NCBI RefSeq assembly: GCF_031458235.1
Contig: NZ_JAVDYB010000001.1
Coordinates: 3,555,001-3,619,000, forward strand
Direction: 5' to 3'
From: Catenuloplanes atrovinosus
Lineage (GTDB): Bacteria > Actinomycetota > Actinomycetes > Mycobacteriales > Micromonosporaceae
Length of the DNA: 64,000 nt
How positions within the stretch are numbered: position 1 is the first letter of the stretch; the number at the start of each line of letters is the position of its first letter. Below, piece after piece: positions 24,978 through 33,264 of this stretch. The translations under genes were made by a program, and so were the position numbers. The notes below the pieces were generated by a model that was not told where the DNA came from, did no database searches, and saw only the letters and a program-made list of their open reading frames with translations.

Positions 24978-25020
24978 GCCCGCGGGAGCACGCCCGGGGC
25001 GACCCCGCCGGAAGCGGGAA
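24978..25020. repeat. Single diverged copy of the 46.7-kb tandem repeat unit
   Basis: GCCCGCGGGAGCACGC followed by CCGCCGGAAGCGGG and then AAGATCTT resembles the last unit of the 88-bp array at 46919-46975 in sequence and spacing. It ends just inside the stop region of the cellulase gene. The preceding 250 nt (24729-24977) are G+C-rich, with local dyads, and hold no gene that I can support. Confidence 0.45.
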
Positions 25021-25029
25021 ACCAAGATC

Positions 25030-26067
25030 TTAGAAATCGTCCGGGGTACGGATGCGGTCGCGGACCCAGACGCCGGCCTCCTTGAGGCGGGCGGTGCCGG
25101 AGTAGGCGCCGGCCGCGCAGGTGCCCGGCGTGAAGACGGCGCCGGAGCGGTGGTCGTCGGAGTAGTTCCAGTTGACCCAGCTGACCTTGTTCTGCGCCAT
25201 CAGGTCCAGGTACTGCTGCGAGCGGGCGAAGTCGTTGGGGCCGTCGCCGGTGTACTCCTGGGTGCCGAACTCGGTGACGAACATCGGCAGGCGGGCGATC
25301 GCGTCGCGGAACGTGGTCAGGTACCAGTCGTCGTGCGAGGCGGCGTAGAAGTGGAACGTGTACATGACGTTCCCGGCGGTGATCGGGTTCGCCAGGATGC
25401 GGGCCAGGCCCGCACCGTCGCCGGACGCGCCGAGCGACGACCAGTCCTCGGTGCCGACCAGCACGATGCCGTCCGGGTCCTGCGCGCGGATGACCGGGAT
25501 GACCTGGTCGGCGTACGACTTGATGGTGTTCCAGTGCACGCCGCTGGGCTCGTTGGCGATCTCGTACAGGATGTTGGTCTTGTCCCGGTGGCGCGCGGCG
25601 ATCTGGCCGAAGAAGGTCTTGGCACGGTCCAGGTTGTGGTTCGGGTCGCCGGGCGACAGCATGTGCCAGTCGACGATCGCGTAGAGGCCGCGCGCGGTCG
25701 CCTTCTCGATGTAGTCGTTGACCCGGGCGGTGAAGCCGGCCGGGTCGGTCTCGTAACCGCCCTCCTGCACGTACATGGAGATGCGCAGGACGTCCGCCTT
25801 CCACTCGGTGGCGAGCACGTCGAGCGAGGCGTCGTTGACGCACTGGGCGTACCACTGGATGCCGTGGGTGCTCATGCCGCGCAGTTGGATCGGCTTGCCG
25901 TGGCTGTTGCAGAGTTGCCGGCCGCAGACGCTGAGCTGACCGTTCTGGGAGACGGGCGTGACGGCGTCGGCGGTTTCGGCCGCCCGTGCGGATGCGCCGG
26001 CGATGCCCATGCCGACGGCAACGAGCGCGGTGGCGGCGAGAGACGCGAGAAGACCGGAGCGGCGCAT
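25030..26067 (-). CDS. Secreted GH5-family cellulase (endoglucanase)
   Basis: A 345-residue exported endo-beta-1,4-glucanase. Signal peptide at about 1-29 (LLASLAATALVAVGMGIAGA, then ASA-RA). The (beta/alpha)8 barrel shows PIQLRGMSTHGIQWY, YAIVDWHMLSPGDPN, ILYEIANEPSG with acid/base E173, and MFVTEFGTQ with nucleophile E266, the GH5 subfamily 2 pattern. There is no carbohydrate-binding module, so it is catalytic domain only. GGAGG lies upstream of the ATG, and an AT-rich promoter region with a dyad precedes it. Confidence 0.92.
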   Translation of the reverse strand: MRRSGLLASLAATALVAVGMGIAGASARAAETADAVTPVSQNGQLSVCGRQLCNSHGKPIQLRGMSTHGIQWYAQCVNDASLDVLATEWKADVLRISMYVQEGGYETDPAGFTARVNDYIEKATARGLYAIVDWHMLSPGDPNHNLDRAKTFFGQIAARHRDKTNILYEIANEPSGVHWNTIKSYADQVIPVIRAQDPDGIVLVGTEDWSSLGASGDGAGLARILANPITAGNVMYTFHFYAASHDDWYLTTFRDAIARLPMFVTEFGTQEYTGDGPNDFARSQQYLDLMAQNKVSWVNWNYSDDHRSGAVFTPGTCAAGAYSGTARLKEAGVWVRDRIRTPDDF

Positions 26068-26095
26068 GGACGTCCTCCATCAGATATCGACGTCC

Positions 26096-26129
26096 GGTAA
26101 TCATTTAAGGATATTTACCGATCTGTCAA
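26096..26129 (-). promoter_or_regulatory. Cellulase promoter and possible operator
   Basis: On the bottom strand a perfect TTGACA (complement of 26124-26129) stands in a 45-nt AT-rich island before the cellulase. Overlapping the expected -10 region is a 24-nt imperfect dyad with GGTAA and TTACC ends (26096-26119), and CAAGATCTTG is a small palindrome at 26127-26136. No exact CebR-type 14-bp cellulase operator is present. The -10 box is not clear. Confidence 0.4.
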
Positions 26130-26139
26130 GATCTTGGAT

Positions 26140-26382
26140 GTATCAATGGATGTCGCACCCGTCCCGCGGGTGGCCGCCACGCCGGTGACAGGGTCGAGGC
26201 GCGAGCCCGGGGATCGGCTCGGCCGGCGCGGTGCCGCGCCCACACTGAAGATCGGCGTCGTCGCCGTGGCCCGCGGGGTGTTGGTGTCCGGCGGGCGTCG
26301 CGGCCCGGCGCCGCCCCGGCGCCGTCGCCGTCCGCCTCGTCGACCACGGCGCCGGGCCGCCACGGGGCGCCCGGCGCGGATA
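26140..26382. other. Intergenic stretch between the cellulase and P450 genes
   Basis: About 240 nt of G+C-rich DNA between the cellulase promoter and the P450 stop. Overlapping CCGGCGCCG-type dyads near 26320-26370 could form a terminator for the P450 gene. No convincing coding frame. Confidence 0.4.
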
Positions 26383-27750
26383 TCAGGCGCGGTGGCCGTC
26401 GACGCGGACGCGGAAGGAGAGCGCGGGGCCCGGCGTCGGCGTGGCCTTGCGGGCCAGTTCGTAGCCGGGCGACTCCAGGCTCAGGTCGAGGCGGTGGAAG
26501 ATCCGGGCCATGGTGACCAGCATCTGCACCTCCGCCAGCGTCTTTCCGAGGCAGACGTGCTGGCCGCGGCCGTACGGGGAGAACGCGCCCGGGGCCAGGT
26601 GCTCGGCGCGGGGCTTCTCGTACCGGTCGATGTCGAACCGGTACGGATCAGGGTAGAACTCCTCGAGGAAGTGCGGCACGGTGGTGCCGATGTAGAGCGT
26701 CTCGCCCTCCGCGATGCGGTGTCCGTGGAACGTGAAGTCGCGGGTGGCGGTGCGCATCTGCACCACCGCGATCGGGTAGAGCCGCAGCGTCTCCATCAGC
26801 GCGCCGCGGATCGCCGGGATGCCGCGCAGGTCACGCTCCGTGAGGGTGGGCCGGGCGAACAGCTCGTCCGCCTCCGCCCGCACCCGGGCGAGCACGTCGG
26901 GGTGTTTGAGCACCGCGTAGAGGAACGCGGAGATCGTGTTGGCCACCGTGTCCAGACCCGCCACGTAGGGCCCGGTCACGCTGATCATCAGGTCGGAGTC
27001 GGGCATGGCGCGCGGGTTGTCGCGGTTGGCGCGCAGCAGGTCGTCGATGAGGAGCGCCGGCCGCGCGTCCGCGCCGGCCCGTGCCCGGTCGTCGATCATG
27101 GCGCGGCTGAGCTCGGCGACGCGCCGTTTGGCCCGCCGGTACCGCGGGTCGTGCAGCAGCAGCCGCGGGTGCTGGCGGGTGACCAGCACATTCAGGATGT
27201 ACATGGTGACCAGCCGGATGTCCGGCACGTACTCCGGCCGGGACGCGCCGCTCATCAGCTCGCCGAGCTGGTCGGTGACCAGCGCCTGCATCGAGCGCAG
27301 CACCGGCACCGCGCTCCCCGGCCGCCAGGCGCGGTCGAGATTACGGTCAGTGATCGCCACGACCTCGTCGAGCCGGTCCGCGATCGCCTCCCGCGAATAG
27401 CCGCGGCGCATGATGTCGCGCAGCTCCTTGTGCGACGGCCCGTCCTCGCCGGACAGCGTGCGGGTCGCACCGTACTCGTCGACCAGCCCGCGCCAGAACT
27501 CGCGCGACCGCAGGCTCTCCCGCCCCTCCTTCGTCCCCATCCACTCGGCCGCCTCCGGCCCGGCGATCACCGCATGCTCGCGCCCGAGGACGCGGACCCG
27601 GAACACCGGCCCGTGCTCCCGGTAACAGTCCACGAAGAACCGTGCCGGATCCCTGCTCATCCGCAGCGCGTTGCCCACCAGGGGCAGCCCGCGCACCATC
27701 GGGGTCCGCACCTCACCGTCCACCGTCACGATCTCGCATCGTATCGACAC
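26383..27750 (-). CDS. Cytochrome P450
   Basis: A 455-residue soluble haem monooxygenase. The haem-binding loop FSPYGRGQHVCLGK carries the thiolate C400; the K-helix ExxR is in METLRLYP; the I-helix has GPYVAGLDTVANT. The proline-rich N-terminus (PMVRGLPLVGNALRM) is like that of eukaryote-type CYPs, but there is no membrane anchor. The start is set at a GTG with GGAGG 7 nt upstream; an overlapping ATG is out of frame. No ferredoxin or reductase gene is adjacent, so redox partners must come from elsewhere. The substrate is unknown. Confidence 0.9.
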   Translation of the reverse strand: MSIRCEIVTVDGEVRTPMVRGLPLVGNALRMSRDPARFFVDCYREHGPVFRVRVLGREHAVIAGPEAAEWMGTKEGRESLRSREFWRGLVDEYGATRTLSGEDGPSHKELRDIMRRGYSREAIADRLDEVVAITDRNLDRAWRPGSAVPVLRSMQALVTDQLGELMSGASRPEYVPDIRLVTMYILNVLVTRQHPRLLLHDPRYRRAKRRVAELSRAMIDDRARAGADARPALLIDDLLRANRDNPRAMPDSDLMISVTGPYVAGLDTVANTISAFLYAVLKHPDVLARVRAEADELFARPTLTERDLRGIPAIRGALMETLRLYPIAVVQMRTATRDFTFHGHRIAEGETLYIGTTVPHFLEEFYPDPYRFDIDRYEKPRAEHLAPGAFSPYGRGQHVCLGKTLAEVQMLVTMARIFHRLDLSLESPGYELARKATPTPGPALSFRVRVDGHRA

Positions 27751-27903
27751 CCATGATCCTCCGGGACCCCGCTCGCAACGGACGGCACAACACCCAAAAG
27801 GTCCCTGACCCGCGGTACGGGTGACAGCACCGGGATCATGATCGGTGCCGGCGGCCCGCCGCGGGCGGCGGCGGGCGTCTGGCAACCGCACCGAGGTCGC
27901 TGC

Positions 27904-28650
27904 CTACCGCCGCCGAACCCGGCCGGGTCCGCCCAGTGCGGCGGAGACGCCGTAGTGGTCGGACAGGTGGGTGGCGCGGCCGTCGGCGAGCGGGACCGGG
28001 TCCTGGAAAATCAGGTCGGCGTGGCCGGTGAGGTGGCGGGTGAGGACGTGGTCGAAGGCGGGCGGCGACGGCCGGGCCGGCGTGGGGCGGTAGGTCGGGC
28101 GTGGGTCGCCGCCGAGCACGTCGCGCAGCCCCGTGGCGGCGAGGAAGTCAACCAGTGCGGGCTTGCCGCGCGGCACGTTGAGATCTCCGGCCACCACCAC
28201 CGGCCGGGCGGCCGGGAGCGCGTTCAGCCAGGTCGCCAGGCACTCCAGCTCCGCCCGCTGGACGCGGGTGTAGCGGCTCCCCTCGGACCAGTCGCCATCA
28301 CGATTCGCGGACAGGTGGGTGTTGACCACCACGGTGCCGTCGATCGTCGCGCTCTGAAAGCCCTTGCGCATCAACCATTCCGGCCGCGCCGGGCCGGTCA
28401 GCGGGAACGGTGTGAAGGAGAACCCGGTGACGGGCCGCCGGGACAGCAGCACCAGCCCGCCCTCCAGCAGCATGCGGCCGGAGAACCCGCAGTGGACGAA
28501 GCCGCGCCGCAGCAGCGCGGCATGCCGCCGGTACATGACCTCCTGGAGGCAGACGACGTCGTGCTCGCCCCGCTCCAGCAGCGCACCGAGCGCCGACAGC
28601 CGCGCCCGCACGTCGCCCCGGAACAGCGTGTTGAACGTCAGGAGCCGCAT
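27904..28650 (-). CDS. Endonuclease/exonuclease/phosphatase-fold protein
   Basis: A 248-residue member of the EEP superfamily (DNase I, AP endonuclease, inositol phosphatase and sphingomyelinase fold). Key segments are MRLLTFNTLFR, VVCLQEVM (metal-binding Glu), VVVNTHLSANRDGDW, VVAGDLNVPRG, FDHVL and THLSDHYGVSA (catalytic His). The substrate class cannot be decided from these motifs. Its ATG lies 13 nt inside the end of the upstream membrane-protein gene, so the two are translationally coupled and probably act together. Confidence 0.87.
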   Translation of the reverse strand: MRLLTFNTLFRGDVRARLSALGALLERGEHDVVCLQEVMYRRHAALLRRGFVHCGFSGRMLLEGGLVLLSRRPVTGFSFTPFPLTGPARPEWLMRKGFQSATIDGTVVVNTHLSANRDGDWSEGSRYTRVQRAELECLATWLNALPAARPVVVAGDLNVPRGKPALVDFLAATGLRDVLGGDPRPTYRPTPARPSPPAFDHVLTRHLTGHADLIFQDPVPLADGRATHLSDHYGVSAALGGPGRVRRR

Positions 28651-29633
28651 CGCGCCCGTCCGGTCAGCAGCGCGATCGGCCAGCTGAGCAGGACCAGCGG
28701 GATGATCAGCAGGTACTCCACCAGTGGGATGCGGGTGATCTCGTGGAGGTCGCCGAGGCCGCGCCACGAGTAGACCGCGACGGCCGCGAGCGCGTAGCAG
28801 CCCAGGATCGCCCAGCGGGTACGGGCGCCGAGGCCCAGGCCGTGCATCTGGGTGATGACGAAGACGGCGAGGAAGCCGAACAGGAACATCGGCCACGCGC
28901 CGCCGGGGCCGGAGTTCATCACCGCGACCAGCGTCCCGTGCGCCGCGACCAGCAGTTCGAGGCTCACCGTCCACCAGCGGTTCAGGTGCGCGGTGGTGAA
29001 GATCAGGCTGCTCTGGAGCAGCAGCAGGAACACGTAGAAGAATCCGATCAGGTGGCCGCTGGTGACCTCCATCGGGTGGTACCAGAACGTGTAGACGACC
29101 GCCCAGCTGAACAGGTAGCCGTGGTAGCGGCGGGCGAAGTCCACCACCGTGGCCGGGATCGGGGCGCGGCGGCCGGCGACCAGGCCGCGGCGGCGGTTCT
29201 CCATCAGGAGCACCATGACCAGCAGCAGCACGACCGAGCCCTGCGAGCTGAAGATCGACACGTCCTGGGCGAGGCCGTCGTAGAAGACGTGCGTCTGGAG
29301 CAGGTGCAGCGCCACGAAACCGAGATTCGCCGCGAGCGCGACCACGTTGATCCGTCCCAGACCGCGGCGGTAGCGGCGGACGCGCGTCTGCCCGTACCAG
29401 ATCAGGCCCCAGGAGGCGGCCTGGTGGGCGGCGTAGCCGAGCCAGGCCGACAGCCGGGTCCACCCGGTCGGCTCGGGGAGCTGCCAGTAGTACCAGCTCG
29501 CGCCCGTGTCCGGCAGGAACGCGACCGGGCGCAGGCCCTGGCCGAGCAGCCACACCAGGCCGGTCAGCAGCGCCACGGCCGGCACGCCGATCAGCAGCGC
29601 GCGCTCACTTCGTACCCCCGTGTCATTGACCAC
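28638..29633 (-). CDS. Polytopic membrane protein of unknown function
   Basis: A 331-residue protein with about eight or nine hydrophobic segments, for example ALLIGVPAVALLTGLVWLL near the N-terminus and LVEYLLIIPLVLLSWPIALL near the C-terminus. Charged loops carry several histidines (YHGYLFSW, FWYHPMEVTSGH, HLNRWW). No family is recognised. It overlaps the EEP-fold gene that follows; a lipid or phosphodiester substrate shared by the pair is possible but speculative. It is divergent from the molybdenum-enzyme operon, with a 64-nt gap holding an operator-like dyad. Confidence 0.65.
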   Translation of the reverse strand: MVNDTGVRSERALLIGVPAVALLTGLVWLLGQGLRPVAFLPDTGASWYYWQLPEPTGWTRLSAWLGYAAHQAASWGLIWYGQTRVRRYRRGLGRINVVALAANLGFVALHLLQTHVFYDGLAQDVSIFSSQGSVVLLLVMVLLMENRRRGLVAGRRAPIPATVVDFARRYHGYLFSWAVVYTFWYHPMEVTSGHLIGFFYVFLLLLQSSLIFTTAHLNRWWTVSLELLVAAHGTLVAVMNSGPGGAWPMFLFGFLAVFVITQMHGLGLGARTRWAILGCYALAAVAVYSWRGLGDLHEITRIPLVEYLLIIPLVLLSWPIALLTGRARCGS

Positions 29634-29651
29634 GGACCGGAGTATGCCGGA

Positions 29652-29669
29652 TATTCAGTAGGCTGAATA
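29652..29669. promoter_or_regulatory. Probable MarR-type operator
   Basis: TATTCAG-TAGG-CTGAATA has perfect 7-bp arms. It lies between the divergent membrane-protein and iron-sulfur-subunit genes, 28 nt before the latter's start, in an AT-rich spot. The operon to the right ends in a MarR gene, which makes it a natural candidate binder. Confidence 0.5.
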
Positions 29670-29697
29670 ATGGAAGTCCTTCGATGGAGGGAGCGGC

Positions 29698-30159
29698 ATG
29701 GGCCGGTACCGGTTGCGGGTCAACGGCAGGCGCAGGGTCGTCGACGTCCCCGGCGACACGCCGTTGCTCTGGGCGCTGCGCGACGAGCTCGGGCTGACCG
29801 GGCCGCGCTACGGCTGCGGCGTCGGCGCGTGCGGCGCGTGCGTGTCGCTGATCGACGGCGCGGCCGCGCGGCCCTGCGTGCGCACGGTCGAGGAGGTGCG
29901 GGACGCGGCGATCACCACGATCGAGGCGCTGGACGACCATCCGGTGCAGCGGGCGTGGCTGGAGCTGGACGTGGCCCAGTGCGGCTACTGCCAGCCCGGG
30001 CAGATCATGACCGTGGTGGCGCTGCTCGCGGCCGTGCCCGACCCGGACGACGCACAGGTCGAGGCCGCGCTGCGGGACAACGTCTGCCGCTGCGGTACGT
30101 ACCCGCGCATCCGGGCCGCGGTCCGGCGCGCGGCCGAGCTGACCCGGGAGGCGCGATGA
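29698..30159 (+). CDS. (2Fe-2S)-binding small subunit of a molybdenum hydroxylase
   Basis: A 153-residue subunit of the IorA/CoxS type. The plant-type [2Fe-2S] centre is bound by YGCGVGACGACVS and the later Cys in RPCVRT; the second centre by CGYCQPGQIM and NVCRCGTYPRI. It passes electrons from the molybdenum cofactor in the large subunit to an acceptor. Start ATG with GGAGGGAG. The stop overlaps the next start in ATGA. No separate FAD subunit is present, as in isoquinoline 1-oxidoreductase. Confidence 0.92.
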   Translation: MGRYRLRVNGRRRVVDVPGDTPLLWALRDELGLTGPRYGCGVGACGACVSLIDGAAARPCVRTVEEVRDAAITTIEALDDHPVQRAWLELDVAQCGYCQPGQIMTVVALLAAVPDPDDAQVEAALRDNVCRCGTYPRIRAAVRRAAELTREAR

Positions 30160-32156
30160 TCACCCGGCGTGCGCTGCTGGGCGCGGCGCTGGTGGTGGCC
30201 GTGCCGCTGCCGGACGGCGGCACCTCGCTGCGGCCCACGGTGTTCGTGCGCGTCGAGCCGGACGGGCGCGTCGTCGCGACCGTTCCCACCCCCGAGACCG
30301 GCCAGGGGGTACGGACCATGGCCGCGATCCTGATCGCCGAGGAACTCGCGCTCGACGTGCCGGACGTGACGCTGGAGCAGGCGCCCGGCGACACCGCCAC
30401 GTTCGGCGCGCAGGCGGTGGCGAACTCGATGTCCAGCCGCCGGCTCACCGAACCGCTGCGCACCGCCGCCGCGACCGCGCGCTGCCTGCTCGTCGCGGCC
30501 GCCGCCGCCCGCTGGCGGGTCCCGGCCGCGGAGTGCACCGCCCGGCACGGGCGCGTCGAGCACCCGCGGCGCGGCGCGCTCCCCTACCGCGCGCTGGTCG
30601 CGGACGCTGCCGCGCTCGACCCGGCCACCGTCCCGGTCACGCTGACGCCGCCGGAGCGCTGGCGGCTGATCGGCCGCACCCGGGCCCCCCGCGCGGACGC
30701 GCGCGACATCGTCACCGGCCGGGCCCGCTACGGCACCGAGTCCGCGCCGCCCGGCGCGCTGGTCGCGGTCGTGGCGCGCCCGGCCTGGATCGGCGCCACC
30801 GTGTCCGCGGTGGACTCCGACGCCGCGCTCGCGGTGCCGGGCGTGGTCACGGTGCTACGGCTCGACCCGCCGGGCGCCGGGCAGGGCGGCGTCGCCGTGG
30901 TGGCCCGGTCGACCGCGGCCGCGCTGAAGGGCCGCGCGGCGCTGCGCGTGACCTGGACCGGCGGCACCCCGGACGCGGACAGCCGCGCCTGGCTGGACGA
31001 CCTGGCCGCCGCGCTGCCCGCCACGCCGGACACGCCCCCGCCCGCGCTGGAGCGCGTCTACCGGCTGCCGCTGCTGGCGCACGCGCCGATGGAGCCGATG
31101 AACGCGACCGCGCACGTCACCGCCGACACGGTACGGGTGTGGGCGCCGGTGCAGGACCCCGGCGGGCTGCGCACCCAGCTCGCCCGGCAGCTCGGGCTGG
31201 CCGAGACCGCCGTGCGGGTGCACCCCACGCTGGCCGGTGGCGGGTTCGGGCGGCGCATCGAGCCGGACGCGGTGCTGGAGGCGATCGCCTGCTCGCGCGC
31301 GGCCGGTGCGCCGGTCACGGTCCGGTGGACGCGGGACGACGACATGCGGCACGACTCGTACCGGCCGATGTCCGTGCACCGCCTCACCGCGACGCTGGAC
31401 GCGGACGGGGTACCGATCGGGCGTACCCACGCGGTGGCGACCTGGCCGTTGACCGTGCTGCCGTTCACCAGCCCGGCGCTGGTGAAGGCCAGCGGCGACC
31501 ACTTCCCCTACACCGTGCCCGGCGAGGTGACGGTCACGCTGCGACCGGCGCCGCTGCGCACCGGGTTCTGGCGCGCGGTCTACGCCGGCCAGTTCGGCTA
31601 CGCGGAGGAGTGCTTCCTGTCCGAGATCGCCCGGCGCGGCGGCCACGACGAGGTCGCGCTGCGGCGACGGCTGCTGCCGGACGGCTCGCGGCTGCGCCGG
31701 GTGCTGGACGCCGCCGCCGGCCGCGCCGGCTGGACGCCCGGGCCCGGACAGGGCGCGGCCTGCCACCTCGACTACGGCTCCGCGATCGCGGTGCTGGTCA
31801 CCGCGGACCCGGCGGCCCGCCGCGTGCGCCGGGTGACCGCGGCCGTGGACGTCGGCATCCCGATCCACCCGTCCGGCGTGATCGCGCAGGTCGAGGGCGG
31901 CATCCTGGACGCGCTGTCCACCGTGCTCGGCGCGCAGATCACCGTCCGCGACGGTGCGGTGGTGCAGTCGTCGTTCCGCGACTACGCCTGGGCGCGGATC
32001 GGCGACTGCCCGGAGATCGACGTGGTGCTGGTGCCGTCCGAGGAGCCGATCGGCGGGCTGGGCGAGCTGGCCTACCCGCCGGCCGCGGCCGCGATCGCGT
32101 CCGCGCTGGCGACCGAGCCGGTGACCGGCATGCCGTACGGCGTGGCGGTCGGCTGA
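30156..32156 (+). CDS. Molybdopterin-binding large subunit (isoquinoline 1-oxidoreductase beta type)
   Basis: A 666-residue catalytic subunit of the xanthine-dehydrogenase family. The N-terminus MITRRALLGAALVVAVPLP is Tat-like, as in IorB proteins that are exported with the Fe-S subunit. The two molybdopterin-binding halves show PTPETGQGVRTMAA, HAPMEPMNATAHV, TLAGGGFGRRIEPDA and, near the C-terminus, GLGELAYPPAAAA with the catalytic Glu. Predicted reaction: hydroxylation of an N-heterocycle or oxidation of an aldehyde by water. It is translationally coupled to the small subunit; the MarR gene follows by 19 nt. Confidence 0.9.
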   Translation: MITRRALLGAALVVAVPLPDGGTSLRPTVFVRVEPDGRVVATVPTPETGQGVRTMAAILIAEELALDVPDVTLEQAPGDTATFGAQAVANSMSSRRLTEPLRTAAATARCLLVAAAAARWRVPAAECTARHGRVEHPRRGALPYRALVADAAALDPATVPVTLTPPERWRLIGRTRAPRADARDIVTGRARYGTESAPPGALVAVVARPAWIGATVSAVDSDAALAVPGVVTVLRLDPPGAGQGGVAVVARSTAAALKGRAALRVTWTGGTPDADSRAWLDDLAAALPATPDTPPPALERVYRLPLLAHAPMEPMNATAHVTADTVRVWAPVQDPGGLRTQLARQLGLAETAVRVHPTLAGGGFGRRIEPDAVLEAIACSRAAGAPVTVRWTRDDDMRHDSYRPMSVHRLTATLDADGVPIGRTHAVATWPLTVLPFTSPALVKASGDHFPYTVPGEVTVTLRPAPLRTGFWRAVYAGQFGYAEECFLSEIARRGGHDEVALRRRLLPDGSRLRRVLDAAAGRAGWTPGPGQGAACHLDYGSAIAVLVTADPAARRVRRVTAAVDVGIPIHPSGVIAQVEGGILDALSTVLGAQITVRDGAVVQSSFRDYAWARIGDCPEIDVVLVPSEEPIGGLGELAYPPAAAAIASALATEPVTGMPYGVAVG

Positions 32157-32175
32157 GGCGTGGAAGAATGATCGG

Positions 32176-32598
32176 GTGCGCGGCGACGTCGACTCCTGGC
32201 CGACCGGCCGGCTGCTGTCGGTCGCCGCGCGCATGGTCGAGGCGCGGTTCGACGCGTTCCTCGCCGGGCTCGACCTCACCCACGCCGGCCTGATCACGCT
32301 GCACCACCTGGTCGGCGGCCCGCTGCCGCAGCGCGAGCTGGCCCGCCTGTGCCGGGTCACCGACCAGACCATGAGCCGCACCATCGAACGCCTCGCCCGC
32401 ACCGGCCACGTCGAGCGCGCGCTCGACGCCGCGGATCGCCGCCGCACCCGGGTCGCGATCACCACGCTGGGCGCGGAGGCGCTGGCCGCCGCGCGCCTCG
32501 AGGAGCGCCGCTCCGAGCGCTTCTTCGGCACGGTCGACGACTACGACCGGTTCCGCGACCAGCTCATCCGCCTGATCGAGGCGGCCGGCGACCGCTGA
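32176..32598 (+). CDS. MarR-family transcriptional regulator
   Basis: A 140-residue winged-helix protein. It contains LDLTHAGLITLHHLVGG, then QRELARLCRVTDQTMSRTIE as recognition helix, and LDAADRRRTRVAITTLG as the wing, all canonical for MarR. GTG start with a GGAAGAA site. It is the last gene of the molybdenum-enzyme operon and probably regulates it through the dyad at 29652-29669. The inducer may be the enzyme's aromatic substrate; this is inference. Confidence 0.88.
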   Translation: MRGDVDSWPTGRLLSVAARMVEARFDAFLAGLDLTHAGLITLHHLVGGPLPQRELARLCRVTDQTMSRTIERLARTGHVERALDAADRRRTRVAITTLGAEALAAARLEERRSERFFGTVDDYDRFRDQLIRLIEAAGDR

Positions 32599-32837
32599 CG
32601 CGGGAGGTCGTCGTACCCGTCGGCCAGGTTCCGTCCTCGTGCGGAAGGATCTCGACGCGGACGGCCGGGCCGGGCTCACCCATGCGTGCGGTGCCGCTGG
32701 ACGTGCGCCGTGCCGCCGCCGTTCACCGGCGGGGAGGGGTGGCGGGCCGGGGGCGCGGCCGCCGCGTGCCGGCATCTGACCGGCGACGCCGAGCCGGTGG
32801 TGCCGATGCCGTGACCGGGGGCGGCCCGCGGCGAGCG
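32599..32837. other. Intergenic stretch, possibly with a gene remnant
   Basis: About 240 nt between the MarR gene and the convergent conflict operon. One forward frame ending in TGA near 32813 reads FTGGEGWRAGGAAAACRHL and then TGDAEPVVPMP, which looks protein-like but has no start. I see no complete gene. A terminator is not obvious. Confidence 0.3.
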
Positions 32838-33254
32838 TCAGGCCGCGAGCGGGCGGTGCAGGTGCTGGTCGGTGACCCAGACGTGGGCGGCGTGCAGCAC
32901 CGTCTTGATCGGCTGGACGTCCGTGGTGGCGGTGCGGATCGCGGTGGCCGGGACGATCGGGCCGTCCTCGGTGTCGATCATCTCGCGCAGCCAGTGCCGC
33001 AGGTGGGACAGCAGGTTCTCGGCGGCGAAGATCCGGATCAGCTCGGTGCCGGCGGCGAGCCGCACGATGGTGTGGCCGGGGTCGGGGGCGGGCAGGCCGG
33101 CACACCACGCGTCCAGCTCGGCGACCGTGTCGGCGCCGGCGAGGTAGGCGGTCAGCTCGTCGCCCAGCGCGGCCGCGCACCTGCCGGCCAGCACGGGCAG
33201 CTCGATCGTGGAGTGAAGCGGCGCGAGAAGGACCATGTCCACGAGGGTACCCAT
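32838..33254 (-). CDS. Unknown protein, fourth gene of the EACC1-caspase-SIR2 operon
   Basis: A 138-residue, largely helical protein with no signal peptide or membrane segment. Features are HSTIELPVLAGRCAAALGDE near the N-terminus, IRIFAAENLLSHLRHWLREM in the middle and HAAHVWVTDQHLHRPLAA at the C-terminus. No family is recognised. Its start lies 10 nt after the stop of the SIR2-domain gene, so it is almost certainly co-transcribed. In conflict operons such a small last gene can be an adaptor or immunity factor, but nothing here shows that. No strong ribosome-binding site; a start at the Met 18 nt further in is possible. Confidence 0.65.
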   Translation of the reverse strand: MGTLVDMVLLAPLHSTIELPVLAGRCAAALGDELTAYLAGADTVAELDAWCAGLPAPDPGHTIVRLAAGTELIRIFAAENLLSHLRHWLREMIDTEDGPIVPATAIRTATTDVQPIKTVLHAAHVWVTDQHLHRPLAA

Positions 33255-33264
33255 CGACGCACGC

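Noticed and set aside
24792-25025. A 77-codon reverse frame after the araC-type gene
   Set aside because: It is Arg/Ser/Gly-rich in the way of non-coding G+C-rich DNA and overlaps a terminator and repeat area.
25030-26067. Considered a carbohydrate-binding module in the cellulase
   Set aside because: The 345 residues are filled by the signal peptide and one GH5 barrel; no extra domain remains.
26126-26363. Reverse frames between the cellulase and P450 genes
   Set aside because: Products are strings of Arg, Pro and Gly without a ribosome-binding site, and they run through the cellulase promoter.
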